Origin: Sporosarcina limicola
Lineage (GTDB): Bacteria > Bacillota > Bacilli > Bacillales_A > Planococcaceae
Direction: 5' to 3'
Length of the DNA: 64,000 bases
NCBI RefSeq assembly: GCF_014873855.1
Contig: NZ_JADBEL010000019.1
Coordinates: forward strand, 1 to 64,000
Below the pieces are notes generated by a model that was given only the letters and a program-made list of their open reading frames with translations, searched no databases and had not been told where the DNA came from. The position numbers and the translations under genes are program-made. The first letter of the stretch is position 1; each line of letters opens with the position of its first letter. Shown piece after piece: positions 1-10,727 of this stretch.

Positions 1-380
1 TTCTGGTAAGCTTATTCACTACTATCCCCTGCTCTGACTTCTCACCTTCCGTCGAACCCTTCTTGTCCATTACGGGGTTGAACGATTCTTACCACCTGAG
101 GTGGAGATGATGAGACCTCCTTGGGTCACGTCAATTCTCTTTCCCTCGAATCCAGTCCTCCTAACTAACAGGATATAGTTGTGGTTTTGGACGTCCCTAC
201 GTCTTGCAAGGTTATCCTATCCTGCCAGCCAACATGGTTTATGCTATCTGTTCCAAGTTTTGCCTTCTGGTCCTCCGCACAGAACCTCGCGATACCTGCA
301 CTACCAGTCAGCTATACATTTCCGCCACTACGGCATGTTAGGGACTTTCACCCGTTAGAGAAAAGCGCTGCCAAGCGCAC
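1..380 (-). mobile_element. Group II intron, 5' portion (runs off the window start)
   Basis: On the minus strand the element begins at 380 with GTGCGC, the usual group II intron 5' end. It continues with the stretch GGGTGAAAGTCCCTAAC that is typical of domain I of bacterial group II introns. It lies directly behind a rho-independent-terminator-like hairpin (381-417), which is the preferred target of class C introns. A second, shorter copy with about 90% identity lies at 21077-21283. The reverse-transcriptase/maturase gene, if present, is left of the window. The identity rests on the 5' consensus and the insertion context, so a covariance-model search would settle it. Confidence 0.7.
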
Positions 381-417
381 AAAAACACCCAGAACCGTTG
401 AAGGTCTAAGTGTTTTT
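381..417 (-). terminator. Terminator-like hairpin, intron target site
   Basis: On the minus strand AAAAACAC and GTGTTTTT can pair around an imperfect inner stem and end in a T-run. The hairpin lies about 190 bases downstream of the immunity gene at 604-1455. The group II intron starts at the next base. Confidence 0.65.
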
Positions 418-603
418 AATGAATTGAATCGATTCAATTCAGAAGAGATTAATTAAATAAAGTTACTTTAATCGTTTCAAGAACGTTTTTCTAATAACTG
501 CTTTCATTTAGCGCACTTCCCGTTACATACCTCTAAAAAACAATCCAAGATGAAGTTTTATTAATTATTTTCGTCAAGCGTTAAAATGTTGCACTAGAAT
601 ATT

Positions 604-1455
604 TTATTTCTGCTCAATTCTTACTTTTGCACCTAACGATATATAATACTCAGCTAAAGCTAGAGTATTTTCCCCATACCCCTCAGCTATTAGAAACCCA
701 CTACTATTTAATCTGTTTCGTATTTCATCGAATGATAGACCCGTTTCTTTTTTTATTGCTAAGATCACTTTTGATTTATTATCACCTAGGTCATCAAGAT
801 ACACATATTTTTTTTTTACTTTTTCTTTTATTAGTTGCTCAATTGGGGCAAAATTCTCTTTTGATTTTGCAATGGGAAGAAATCCACATATATTTTTAAT
901 TTCTTCATTATTTAATTTAACCTTCCACTCCTTCTCCATTAACTCATAATAATCAGATTGATATTCTCCGCTTTTATAGTACCTATCATCATGTTTATCT
1001 AGCCATATAGATAAAAAGTAGTCGAATTTCTCCAGTGAATCCACTAGGAGCTTCGGTGAAAATTCTCCACCAACATAATCATAATAAACTGGAGTTTCAA
1101 CTTCACTTATATCTGCAATTACCGGATTCCCACTCCAACTCGAGATAACAATCCAATTTTCATTCCATTTCATTTCATTTGAGAAGTCTTTCCAATATTC
1201 ATCTTCCCTAATGAACCTGTAACCTTCTAAAGCAACCAGTAGATTTTCCATACCAATTATATAGAAATCGTTGGTCCAATAAAACATTATGTCTTTAGAT
1301 TTAGGTAAATTACTATACCATTTCAAAAGTGCTTGGCTTAAAAGGGGAAGGTTAAAATTTTCTTCTAACTCCCGTTTCGTTTCTTCAGATGTTCCTAGAT
1401 ATCTAATCTTACTGCTGTTTTCACTTTCAGATATCGAATGAGCTAAGAATGTCAT
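604..1455 (-). CDS. Putative immunity protein, SUKH-like N-part and L7/L12-like C-part
   Basis: This 283-residue cytosolic protein starts four bases inside the end of the GHH-type Rhs toxin gene (ATGA overlap), the usual position for a cognate immunity gene. Residues of about 100-150 (WIVISSW, PVIADIS, PVYYDYVGGEF) resemble the SMI1/KNR4 (SUKH) pattern seen in many nuclease immunity proteins. The last 60 residues (SKVILAIKKETGL, then SLGAKVRIEQK) look like the C-terminal domain of ribosomal protein L7/L12. I see no signal peptide. The assignment as immunity comes mainly from position; the two domain resemblances are by eye. Confidence 0.6.
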   Translation of the reverse strand: MTFLAHSISESENSSKIRYLGTSEETKRELEENFNLPLLSQALLKWYSNLPKSKDIMFYWTNDFYIIGMENLLVALEGYRFIREDEYWKDFSNEMKWNENWIVISSWSGNPVIADISEVETPVYYDYVGGEFSPKLLVDSLEKFDYFLSIWLDKHDDRYYKSGEYQSDYYELMEKEWKVKLNNEEIKNICGFLPIAKSKENFAPIEQLIKEKVKKKYVYLDDLGDNKSKVILAIKKETGLSFDEIRNRLNSSGFLIAEGYGENTLALAEYYISLGAKVRIEQK

Positions 1456-4400
1456 CGTTTTTTACAGCCCCCTCCACTGTTGTATCTATCTGTCATTGCT
1501 TGGCGATCAATTAGTCGACCAGAAGTTGCATTTCTGAAACTTTGTCTATGACCTCTCTCACCATATAAATGTTCATTATATCCTCCAACATGTTTACCAT
1601 TTGGTAAAAACCTAATATTTCTCGGATCTCCCTTCAAAGCATCCCCTAAAGCACCATTTTTATGATTAGTAATATGGTGCCCTGTAAAACCACCCACTTT
1701 TCCACGTGTTTTTAGTTCTTCTAATTCAGCCGCATTCCAAGGATGAGTTCCACTCCCTGTTTTATCGACCAATACTTTTTCTAGTTCCCAAGCCCGTTCT
1801 ATACCTTGATAATATGTTCCACTTATTGGTGTTACCTTTGTCGGTTTATACATAATTAAGTTTAATTCTGATAAATCCACACCTGGTAACATTGGAGATT
1901 TTGGAGCTAGACCAAATGTATCAATTGCGTTGTTAGGGTTTCCGACATACCCATACAAAGTCGGATTTCCACCCGCAAGTCCTATCGGATCTTGCTGAGT
2001 ATAATTCCCTTGTTCTGGGTCATAGTAACGGAATCGATTATAATACAATCCAGTTTCAACATCTTCATACTGACCTTGATAACGGAATGGGATGAAATCT
2101 TTCTCCCCTGTAAATTCTTTCACTCTGCCATAAATATCAAGCTCTGCTGACCAAACTTGATTACCTTCTTCATCATAGGCTTCGACAGGCGTTCCAAGAT
2201 AGTCACTAATAATACTGTAGTTACCTTCATCCATAATTTTAGCTGAAGGGACGAACCCATCATTAAACACCCATGTGACTAGATTAGCTGGCATTTCAGA
2301 TTCATTCTGTGAAGAATGCTCAACTAGATTTTCTAGTGTAGCTGAATCATTCTCTGATAAATACTCATGTAGAATCGTATTTCCATCCCACACGAATCTC
2401 GTTGTTTTTTCATTAGAACTCTTCTCAATCCGTCTACCCATCGGATCATACTTGAAAGTAACTTCCGTCTGATCTGGTTTGATGACTTTTGACATCATCC
2501 CGTTGCCGTTATATTCGTACTTCCACGTATCACTATTTTTTTCGACCTTCTGAACGAGATTCCCTTCCTCATCGTAAGAAAATGTTGCTTCTCTTGTTTC
2601 AAGCAATCTGCTGCCGGCACCATAGACACGATCGGTCTTTTCTTTCGTTTCATATAAATTCCCAACGTCATCGACATTGCGGTGTAAGTAGTCAAATTGA
2701 CCGTCTTGATTGGACCAGACGAGGTTGCTGAATTCGTCATAGCCATAAGTAACTTGTCCGGCGGTTAACTCGTTGACCATGCCTTTTAATCGATGATTGA
2801 CATCCCAATTGTAAACTCTTCTTCGTGTATGACGGTTTTGACTACTTATTCGATGGTTTGTTGGTCTACCTGTGACATCATACTGCCATTGACTGATGAC
2901 ATTCCCGGGTAAGATTCTTTCGATTTCTTGACCTAGCTCATTGTACTGCATCCCCGCTGTCCACTGGTCTTGATCTGAGCGAGAAGCTGTGATTTGTGTG
3001 GCATTCCCCATCGTATTACGAGCGACATCAATTTTTGCACCTAAGCTACTTGTAACCTGTGAACGACTGCCTAAATCATCATAACTACTCGCAATCCACT
3101 GGTCATTCTGCCATTCCTTGATCACTTGTCCAGAGGGGTCTCGCTCGAGCTTTACGGTCATATGCTCATTAGCAGTCTCGAGTAACGAACCATTTTTGTC
3201 ATAGCCATATGTTTCCCACGTGTCATCATAATAATCAGCTCGAATGACATTCCCTATACCGTCATGTTGATACGCCGTCCAACGATCACCCGGACGTTGA
3301 ATTTTCTGAACCAATCCTGCCTGACTTCGTTCATACGTTTTGGTTAGCTCATCAAAACCGATTTCCTTAACGATATTCCCTTTCGTATCCCGTTCAAACT
3401 GGTACGCTTCGCCTTTTTCATTGATGACAGCGGTTAACTGCTCTTCTGTATCATAGGTGAATGTGACGTTCTTCCCACCTTGTTCTCGAGAGGTCAAGCT
3501 GCCAAGAATGGTGTAGGCAAAGGAAACTTGCGTGTGGTTATCTTTCGCAAAAACAACATCGTCATAGGCATCATACCGTAAGCGAACGTCGTTACCATCT
3601 GACAGGTTGGCCCGTACAAGCCGATTCAATTTATCATAATTGAACTTTTCTGTTGCCCCTAACGGATTGGTCGTTGTTGTGCAATTACCCCGACGGTCAT
3701 ACGCCCATGTCGAACTCGTCCCGTCTGGTAATGTCACTTGACGCAAGTTCAGCTCATCATCGTAAGCTAAGTTTACCATATGACCTTGCGCATTCGTGAC
3801 CGTGTCAATTAAATAATTCGTGTTATAGGAAAATTCCGTTTTCGTTCCATCTTCTAAGACATTCGCTTGTAATGTCCCGTCTTCATTATAAATCCACTGG
3901 CGACTTCCACCCTCTGCGTTAACAGCCTGAATCAGCCTATCCCGCTCATCATACTGAGAAGATAAAGTACTGCCATCTGCAAGGGTAATCGTCACAGGAT
4001 TTGCCCACTCATCATAGCTAAATGTCGTCACACGACCCTCTTCATCTACTGCTTGGAGTAATTCAAAGTCGTCGTTATAGTCCGTACTGACTTCACTACC
4101 ATCCGGATGAACAATTTTCGTACAGAGGTTATCTTCGTTAAAATAATAAGTACTCTTATTGCCTAAACTATCAGTAATTTCGTTATAGCCCTCGTAATAC
4201 GCAAGCTCACCTGCAAGGACATTCCCGTCTCCCCATGTCTTGATTACGCGTGCACCTGTTGTGGGCCCGTCATATCGCCAGAAGAAGGAATTTTTATTGC
4301 GATCTGTTTTTTGCATCATTAAGTGATTGGTATAATTTATATGCGTACTTTGCCCTAACGCATCTTGGATTTCGACTAAATCTTGTCCATCATTGTAAAT

Positions 4401-5363
4401 ATAACGAACTAAAACTTCACGCTTCATCTGCTTACACAAGGCGACTTCTGTCATTCTGCCCACTTCATTGGTCGTCACCTCAAGCACTCTCCCCACACTG
4501 TCGGTTACTTGGGCTAAGAAGCCTTTAAGGTTATAGGCAAATTGTATGTGATGGTCTTGTTCATTTTTCACTGCTTTTAAGCGGTATTTCGTTTCGGTTG
4601 TTTGTTCAAATACATACATCAATCGTGTATCATGCTCAAACAAATGGTACGCCTCACCTGTATTCGTCAAGGTCATTCTTTCCCGTTTATTAAAATACGG
4701 TAAGTCCGTGGGCAAAATCGGAAAGCCAACTGCTCGGCCATCTGTCACCACAATCCCTATCAAGTCTTCTTCTTCAAAAATCTCCAAGGCTAGATCATAT
4801 GTAAAATGCATACCATGACCTGACAAGCCAACCCGACGGCTATCACTGTACCAAGCGCGTCCCCATGAAAGAGGAATCGGTCCAGGTAGTTCAAAATCGC
4901 TGGCTTCATAAATCATGCGCCCTGTGATTAAGTCAACAGGATCACGTCCTGTTTTACAAAACTTGTCACTTTGCCCTTTTGTACAGTCAGATTTCTTTAA
5001 GGTTTTAGGCTTCGTTTTCGTCGGCACGATTTTAGCCATATCTTTCATCTTGTCTACTGTCTTCGAAACAGCTAGCACTTCGTCCATTGATGCGACGACT
5101 TTATCTGCGGCGGTTTTCACGCTCTTAGACCCTTTGTTGGCGAGCGCCGTAACTGTATCTAGCGTCGCGGATACTTTCGCATAAGCTACTTTCATCCCTT
5201 TGACTACTTTTGCTGCATCAGCTGCCTTATCCGCAACTTTTGCGGTTTTACTGACGGCTTTTGCCGCTTTTTTGACCTGATAGGCCGTTTTTGCCGCATC
5301 ACCAATACCCGGAATTGTACCGACTAAGTTCATGGCTGCCCCCATGTAATCTCCCCGTGCCAA
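1452..5363 (-). CDS. Orphan Rhs/YD-repeat toxin with GHH-type HNH nuclease C-terminus
   Basis: This 1303-residue Rhs protein lacks the VgrG part found in the full-length paralogue at 11100-16616. Homology to that gene stops abruptly at 5384, and the predicted start lies inside the former linker, so this is a displaced silent cassette rather than an independently delivered effector. It contains the DUF6531 start motif (GRDPVDLITGRMIYE), many YD repeats and the Rhs core end (RYYDPEQGNYTQQDPIGLAG). Residues 1152-1303 are variable and carry TGHHITNHKNG with GDPRNIRFLPNGKH, an HNH/endonuclease VII GHH-type signature (His at about 1229-1230). The immunity gene overlaps its stop. Recombination within the shared core could transfer this C-terminus onto the VgrG-Rhs gene. 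Confidence 0.8.
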   Translation of the reverse strand: MARGDYMGAAMNLVGTIPGIGDAAKTAYQVKKAAKAVSKTAKVADKAADAAKVVKGMKVAYAKVSATLDTVTALANKGSKSVKTAADKVVASMDEVLAVSKTVDKMKDMAKIVPTKTKPKTLKKSDCTKGQSDKFCKTGRDPVDLITGRMIYEASDFELPGPIPLSWGRAWYSDSRRVGLSGHGMHFTYDLALEIFEEEDLIGIVVTDGRAVGFPILPTDLPYFNKRERMTLTNTGEAYHLFEHDTRLMYVFEQTTETKYRLKAVKNEQDHHIQFAYNLKGFLAQVTDSVGRVLEVTTNEVGRMTEVALCKQMKREVLVRYIYNDGQDLVEIQDALGQSTHINYTNHLMMQKTDRNKNSFFWRYDGPTTGARVIKTWGDGNVLAGELAYYEGYNEITDSLGNKSTYYFNEDNLCTKIVHPDGSEVSTDYNDDFELLQAVDEEGRVTTFSYDEWANPVTITLADGSTLSSQYDERDRLIQAVNAEGGSRQWIYNEDGTLQANVLEDGTKTEFSYNTNYLIDTVTNAQGHMVNLAYDDELNLRQVTLPDGTSSTWAYDRRGNCTTTTNPLGATEKFNYDKLNRLVRANLSDGNDVRLRYDAYDDVVFAKDNHTQVSFAYTILGSLTSREQGGKNVTFTYDTEEQLTAVINEKGEAYQFERDTKGNIVKEIGFDELTKTYERSQAGLVQKIQRPGDRWTAYQHDGIGNVIRADYYDDTWETYGYDKNGSLLETANEHMTVKLERDPSGQVIKEWQNDQWIASSYDDLGSRSQVTSSLGAKIDVARNTMGNATQITASRSDQDQWTAGMQYNELGQEIERILPGNVISQWQYDVTGRPTNHRISSQNRHTRRRVYNWDVNHRLKGMVNELTAGQVTYGYDEFSNLVWSNQDGQFDYLHRNVDDVGNLYETKEKTDRVYGAGSRLLETREATFSYDEEGNLVQKVEKNSDTWKYEYNGNGMMSKVIKPDQTEVTFKYDPMGRRIEKSSNEKTTRFVWDGNTILHEYLSENDSATLENLVEHSSQNESEMPANLVTWVFNDGFVPSAKIMDEGNYSIISDYLGTPVEAYDEEGNQVWSAELDIYGRVKEFTGEKDFIPFRYQGQYEDVETGLYYNRFRYYDPEQGNYTQQDPIGLAGGNPTLYGYVGNPNNAIDTFGLAPKSPMLPGVDLSELNLIMYKPTKVTPISGTYYQGIERAWELEKVLVDKTGSGTHPWNAAELEELKTRGKVGGFTGHHITNHKNGALGDALKGDPRNIRFLPNGKHVGGYNEHLYGERGHRQSFRNATSGRLIDRQAMTDRYNSGGGCKKR

Positions 5364-5384
5364 GCTTAGTCCTGCATTCGCAAC
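1905..5384 (-). repeat. Rhs core direct repeat, copy A
   Basis: This stretch is nearly identical to 6805-10358 and 11505-15055. Against copy C the homology ends at 5384, within the codons for ANAGLSLARGD, where unrelated DNA begins. The other end is the conserved LYGY motif, after which the toxin sequences diverge. Confidence 0.85.
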
Positions 5385-5819
5385 GATTGTTAGTTTCCCG
5401 TATTTTTGGCAATAGAATGGACATCAGCTTTTGATTTTCTAAAAGAATCATACGCCCCTTAGTTAATATGCAAAAAAATTAGCACATTAACTTGGAAGAA
5501 TGCAGATATGATACATCCGGAGGAATTTAAAAAAATCTATGTTTTTGCGGGGTGAATAAAGTGATGTTTACACAAGGATCAGTCATAAATGCTTTGATAT
5601 CAAGGTTTCTAGCCGTTTTCGTTCCTCGTGTCTAAAAATCCCTGTAGCAGATAAGGACAGACACTAAATACACGAAAAAACAATTCCTTTTCTAACATAA
5701 AAAACATATGTAAAGAAGAACTTATAACGTCTTCTTTACATATGTTTTGATATCTTAATAACACAATCTTTTATCATCAAATGAATCATACAGAATAGGC
5801 TGTAGTATAGCCCTGTACA
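5385..5819. other. Gene-free spacer between toxin cassettes
   Basis: The spacer contains the recombination edge of Rhs copy A and the strong terminator at 5701-5748. I recognise no other coding or mobile sequence in it. Confidence 0.5.
5701..5748 (-). terminator. Terminator of the AHH toxin/Imm11-like unit
   Basis: A perfect 18-bp inverted repeat (AAAACATATGTAAAGAAG and its complement) surrounds a 12-base loop and ends in a T-run in either direction. It lies about 70 bases behind the immunity gene at 5820-6398. Confidence 0.85.
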
Positions 5820-6398
5820 CTACATATCGACAAATTCCGGTCGTTGGGTACTTCCCTCTTTAACAAAATTTATACCCTTTATTTTTTCCTCTTTACATGC
5901 TTTCACAAATACATCATCAACAATTATATTTCCTGTATATTCTTTCATTCTTACAATATGATGCCCATTTAGAGAATTTGGTACATATTTTATAGATAAT
6001 AGTTTGATGGGTCCATCAGGCAAAGACTTTATTAATGGTCTATATTCCGATTTCTCCATATCTAAACAAGATACTACATTTAATACATTCATGACAAAAA
6101 ATGATTCATTGGTTTCGCCAGTCTCTGTTGATGTTATAACTGTAGGAATGAACTGACAATCTGAACCTAATCCTTCTATCAGCTTTTTTAATTTTAAACT
6201 TACCAATGCCCCCCCTATTGTTGGCAACATATTATACTTGTTTAAATAACTATCAAATTTATCTACTGAATAATAAAGTTTCTCATCCAAAGGATAAACA
6301 ATACCTTTTTCTAAGTCAGACTGATCATATGTGTTCTTTTCACTATAAGAAAAATAAACATCTCGTCTGTAATCGCCATATAACTGATAATAACTCAT
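5820..6398 (-). CDS. Imm11-like immunity protein for the AHH-type Rhs toxin
   Basis: This protein of about 192 residues follows the AHH-like toxin reading frame directly. I place the start at the ATG of MSYYQLYG because AAGGGTGA stands at good distance before it; the upstream GTG overlaps the toxin stop. The C-terminal half (CLDMEKSEYRPL, LNGHHIVRMKEYTGNIIVDD, KGINF) fits the general pattern of the Imm11/Imm43 (DUF1629-like) immunity proteins. It has no signal peptide or membrane segment, so it probably acts in the cytosol against the nuclease. It is followed by a strong terminator, making toxin and immunity a self-contained cassette. Confidence 0.65.
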   Translation of the reverse strand: MSYYQLYGDYRRDVYFSYSEKNTYDQSDLEKGIVYPLDEKLYYSVDKFDSYLNKYNMLPTIGGALVSLKLKKLIEGLGSDCQFIPTVITSTETGETNESFFVMNVLNVVSCLDMEKSEYRPLIKSLPDGPIKLLSIKYVPNSLNGHHIVRMKEYTGNIIVDDVFVKACKEEKIKGINFVKEGSTQRPEFVDM

Positions 6399-6403
6399 AA
6401 ATA

Positions 6404-9400
6404 TCACCCTTCACAATGTACTTTTGTTCTACCCTTTCTCAACTCTTGCCTTTGCTCATTTATCAAATCTTGCATAGCACCACGATACTGTTGAGAAGTC
6501 CATTTTTCCTCTTTTCCTTTGTCTACGAGTACAGTTAATTCTGCGCGAATATCCTCGTTATATTTATAATGAAAACTGGTAAATCCTCTATGAACAGATC
6601 TAGTTGGGTGATTATCTCTACTAGTAGGTAAATAGATCAGATTTCGTATATTATTTACATCATACCCACTTAATTTAAATATATCATGCGGATTTGCACC
6701 ATTAAATAAAGACTTCGGAATAATATGATGTAATTGATATCCATCAGGCTTAGGCATATTTCCATAATTCCATCCATCAACCGGCTTTGATTTACCAAAT
6801 GCTAGTCCAAATGGATCTATCTCAATCATTGGATTATATACATACCCATACAACGTCGGATTCCCACCCGCAAGCCCTATCGGATCTTGCTGAGTATAAT
6901 TCCCTTGTTCTGGGTCGTAGTATCGGAATCGGTTATAATACAATCCTGTTTCAACATCTTCGTACTGGCCCTGATATCTATATGGAATGAAAACTTTCTC
7001 ACCGGTAAATTCTTTCACTCGTCCATAAACATCAAGCTCAGCCGACCAAACCTTCTTACCTTCTTCATCATAAGCTTCAACAGGCGTTCCAAGATAGTCA
7101 CTAATAATACTGTAATTACCTTCATCTGTAATTTTAGCCGAAGGGACGAACCCATCATTAAACACCCATGTGACTAGATTAGCTGGTGTTTCAGATTTAC
7201 TCTGTGAAGAATGCTCAACTAGATTTTCTAGTGTTGCTGAATCATGCTGCGAAAAATACTCATGTAGGATCGTATTCCCATCCCAGACGAAATTCATTAC
7301 CTTTTCGTTTGAACTCTTCTCAATCCGTCTGCCCATCGGATCATACTTGAAAATTACTTCTGTCTGATCTGGTTTGATGACTTTCGACATCATCCCATTG
7401 CCGTTATACTCGTACTTCCACGTATCACCATTCTTCTCAGCCTTCTGAACGAGATTACCTTCCTCATCATAAGAGAATGTTGCCTCTTTCGTTTCGAGTA
7501 ATCTGCTGCCGGCACCATAGACGCGATCTGTCTTTTCTTTCGTTTCACACAAATTGCCGACGTCATCGACATTGCGGTGTAGGTAATCAAATTGACTGTC
7601 TTGATTGGCCCAGACGAGGTTGCTGAATTCGTCATAGCCATAAGTAACTTGTCCGGCGGTTAACTCGTTGACCATGCCTTTTAATCGATGATTGACATCC
7701 CAATTGTAAACTCTTCTTCGTGTATGACGGTTTTGACTACTTATTCGATGATTTGTCGGTCTACCTGTTATATCATATTGCCATTTGCTGATGACATCCC
7801 CGGGTAAGATTCGCTCAATTTCTTGACCCAGTTCATTGTACTGCATCGCCGCTGTCCAATTTTCTTGACCCGTGCGTGAAGCAGTGATTTACGACACATT
7901 TCCCATTTTATTACGAGCGACATCGATTTTTGCACCTAAGCTACTTGTAACCTGTGAACGGCTACCTAATTCATCATAACTACTGGCAATCCACTGGTCA
8001 TTCTGCCATTCCTTGATCACTTGCCCTGAAGGGTCACGCTCCAACTTTACCGCCACATGCTCATTGGCAGTTTCTAGTAACGAACCATTCTTGTCATAGC
8101 CAAACGTTTCCCAAGTGCCATCATAATAGTCAGAACGAATGACATTCCCTATACCGTCATGTTGATACGCTGTCCAGCGATCAGCTGGACGATGAATTTT
8201 CTGAACCAATCCTACCTGACTTCGTTCATACGTTTTGGTCATCCCATCAAAGCCGATTTCCTTGATGATATTCCCTTTCATATCCCGTTCAAATTGGAAC
8301 GCTTCACCTTTTTCATTGATAACAGCTGTTAATTGTTCTTCTGTATCGTAGGTGAATGCAACGTTCTTGCCACCTTGTTCTCGAGAGGTCAAGCTGCCAA
8401 GAATGGTGTAGGCAAAGGAAACTTGCGTGTGGTTATCTTTCGCAAAAATAACATCGTCATAGGCATTGTACTGCAAGCGAACATCGTTACCATCTGACAG
8501 GTTTGCCCGTACGAGCCGATTCAAGCTATCATAACCGTACTTCTCTGTGGCTCCAAGCGGATTGGTCGTTGTTGTGCAATTACCCCGACGGTCATACGCC
8601 CATGTCGAACTTGTCCCATCTGGTAATGTCACTTGACGCAAGTTCAGCTCATCATCGTAAGCTAAGTTTACCATATGACCTTGCGCATTCGTGACTGTTT
8701 CAATTAAATAATTCGTGTTATAGGAAAATTCCGTTTTCGTGCCATCTTCTAAGACATTTTCCTGTAATGTCCCGTCCTCATTATAAATCCACTGACGACT
8801 TCCACCCTCTGCGTTAACAGCCTGAATTAGCCTATCCTTCTCATCATATTGTGAGGAGAAGGTACTGCCATCTGCCTGCGTAATCGTCACAGGATTTGCC
8901 CACTCATCATAGCTAAATGTCGTCACACGACCCTCTTCGTCGACTGCTTGGAGTAATTCAAAGTCGTCGTTATAGTCCGTACTGACTTCACTACCATCTG
9001 GATGAACAATTTTCGTACAGAGGTTCTCTTCGTTAAAATAGTAAGTACTCTTTTGGCCTAAACTGTTGGTAAATTCGTTATAGCCCTCGTAATACGCAAG
9101 CTCACCTGCAAGGACATTCCCGTCTCCCCATGTTTTGATTACGCGTGCACCTGTTGTGGGCCCGTCATATCGCCAGAAGAAGGAATTTTTATTGCGATCT
9201 GTTTTTTGCACCATTAAGTGATTGTTATAATTTATATGCGTACTTTGCCCTAACGCATCTTGGATTTCTACTAAATCTTGTCCATCATTGTAAATATAAC
9301 GAACCAAAACTTCACGATTCATCTGCTTACACAAGGCGACTTCTGTCATTCTGCCCACTTCATTGGTCGTAACCTCAAGCACTCTACCCACACTGTCGGT

Positions 9401-10324
9401 TACTTTGGATAGGAAACCTTTAAGGTTATACGCAAATTGAATGTGATGGTCTTGCTCATTTTTCACTGCTTTTAAGCGGTATTTCGTTTCGGTTGTTTGT
9501 TCAAATACATAAAACAATCGTGTATCATGCTCAAACAAGTGGTACGCCTCACCTGTTTGGGTCAAGGTCATTCTTTCCCGTTTATTAAAATACGACAAGT
9601 TCGTGGGCAATATCGGAAAGCCAACTGCCCGGCCATCTGTCACCACAATCCCAATCAAGTCTTCTTCTTCAAAAATCTCCAAGGCTAGATCATATGTGAA
9701 ATGCATACCATGACCTGACAAGCCAATCCGACGACTATCACTGTACCAAGCGCGTTCCCATGAAAGAGGGATCGGTCCAGGTAGTTCAAAATCGATGCCT
9801 TCATAAATCATACGCCCTGTGATTAAATCAACAGGTTCAAAACCGTATTTACAAAACTTTTTACTTAATCCTTTTGTACTTTTAAATTTCTTTAATACTT
9901 TATGGTTCACATTCGTGAGCGCAATTTTGGTTATATCTTTCATCTTATCTACTGCCTTCGAAACAGCTAGCACTTCGTCCATCGATGCGACGACTTTATC
10001 TGCGGCGGTTTTCACACGCTTAGATCCTTTGTTGGCAAGCGCTGTAACTGTATCTAGCGTCGCGGATACTTTCGTATAAGCTGCTTTCATCCCTTTGGCT
10101 ACTTTTGCTGCATCCGCTGCCTTATCCGTAGCTTTTGCGGTTTTACTGACGGCTTTTGCCACTTTATTGGCCTGATAAGCTGTTTTTGCCGCATCACCCA
10201 CACCTGGAATTGCACCGACTAAGTTCATGGCTGCGCCCATGTAATCGCCTCGTGCCAAGCTTAGTCCTGCATTCGCAACATCCGCTATGGCATCGAAACC
10301 AGGAATAAACCCAGCGACATCCAA
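6404..10324 (-). pseudogene. Orphan Rhs toxin with AHH-like nuclease end, split by a nonsense codon
   Basis: Two consecutive frames, 10324-7889 and 7846-6404, are the halves of one Rhs gene. At 7889-7891 the codon after KMGNVS is TAA where the intact paralogue at 11100-16616 has a Gln codon, and the frame continues unchanged with ITASRTGQENW. The 5' end is also missing: homology to the full gene starts at 10358, and the nominal TTG start lies inside the linker. The last 133 codons carry QLHHIIPKSLFNG and NIRNLIYLP, an AHH/HNH-type nuclease pattern. The second half has an in-frame ATG (MQYNELGQ) and could in principle be translated alone, but it would lack any delivery module. Confidence 0.85.
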
Positions 10325-10358
10325 TGCTAAATTTACGCCATCTAAAATACTGCTAAAT
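6805..10358 (-). repeat. Rhs core direct repeat, copy B
   Basis: This is the second near-identical copy of the Rhs core. Identity to copy C begins at 10358 in the codons for SSILDG. It ends at the LYGY motif before the variable toxin. Confidence 0.85.
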
Positions 10359-10727
10359 CAATTTCATGACAAGAATAGTACAACATCCCTAAAACTAAAG
10401 CCACACCATAATTTTCCTATCTAAATATTTCAATGTGAAAAAACACCTACAAATTAATTCGGTCTAAATCTTTACCCGAACATTCAAATGTAGGTGTTTT
10501 ATTCCACCTCACTCATTTTTTTCTTTAGAGAGTACAGGTTAGGTACTTTTATTCAGGAATATGGATAAGACTGCACGTGCTAGTTCGGGTTGATTCACTC
10601 TCAATAGTCACGACAAGTGTGTTATTTCAGTCAAACAAGATTGTTTAAACTAACACGCTGGAGTGAGCATCAGGCACCACATATTAAGCCGTTGAACTAA
10701 TCATTGAAAATATTGATGTACAGTAGT
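10359..10727. other. Gene-free spacer between toxin cassettes
   Basis: The spacer holds the terminator at 10439-10500 and otherwise only AT-rich sequence in which I recognise nothing. Confidence 0.5.
10439..10500 (-). terminator. Terminator of the VgrG-Rhs/immunity unit
   Basis: The arms AAAACACCTACA and TGTAGGTGTTTT pair around a long loop and carry T-runs on the exit side. It lies about 230 bases behind the immunity gene at 10728-11087. Confidence 0.7.

Noticed and set aside
181..456. An open frame of 91 codons on the plus strand in the intron region
   Set aside because: It lies antisense to group II intron domain I, has no ribosome binding site, and its homologue at 21077-21283 is not open.
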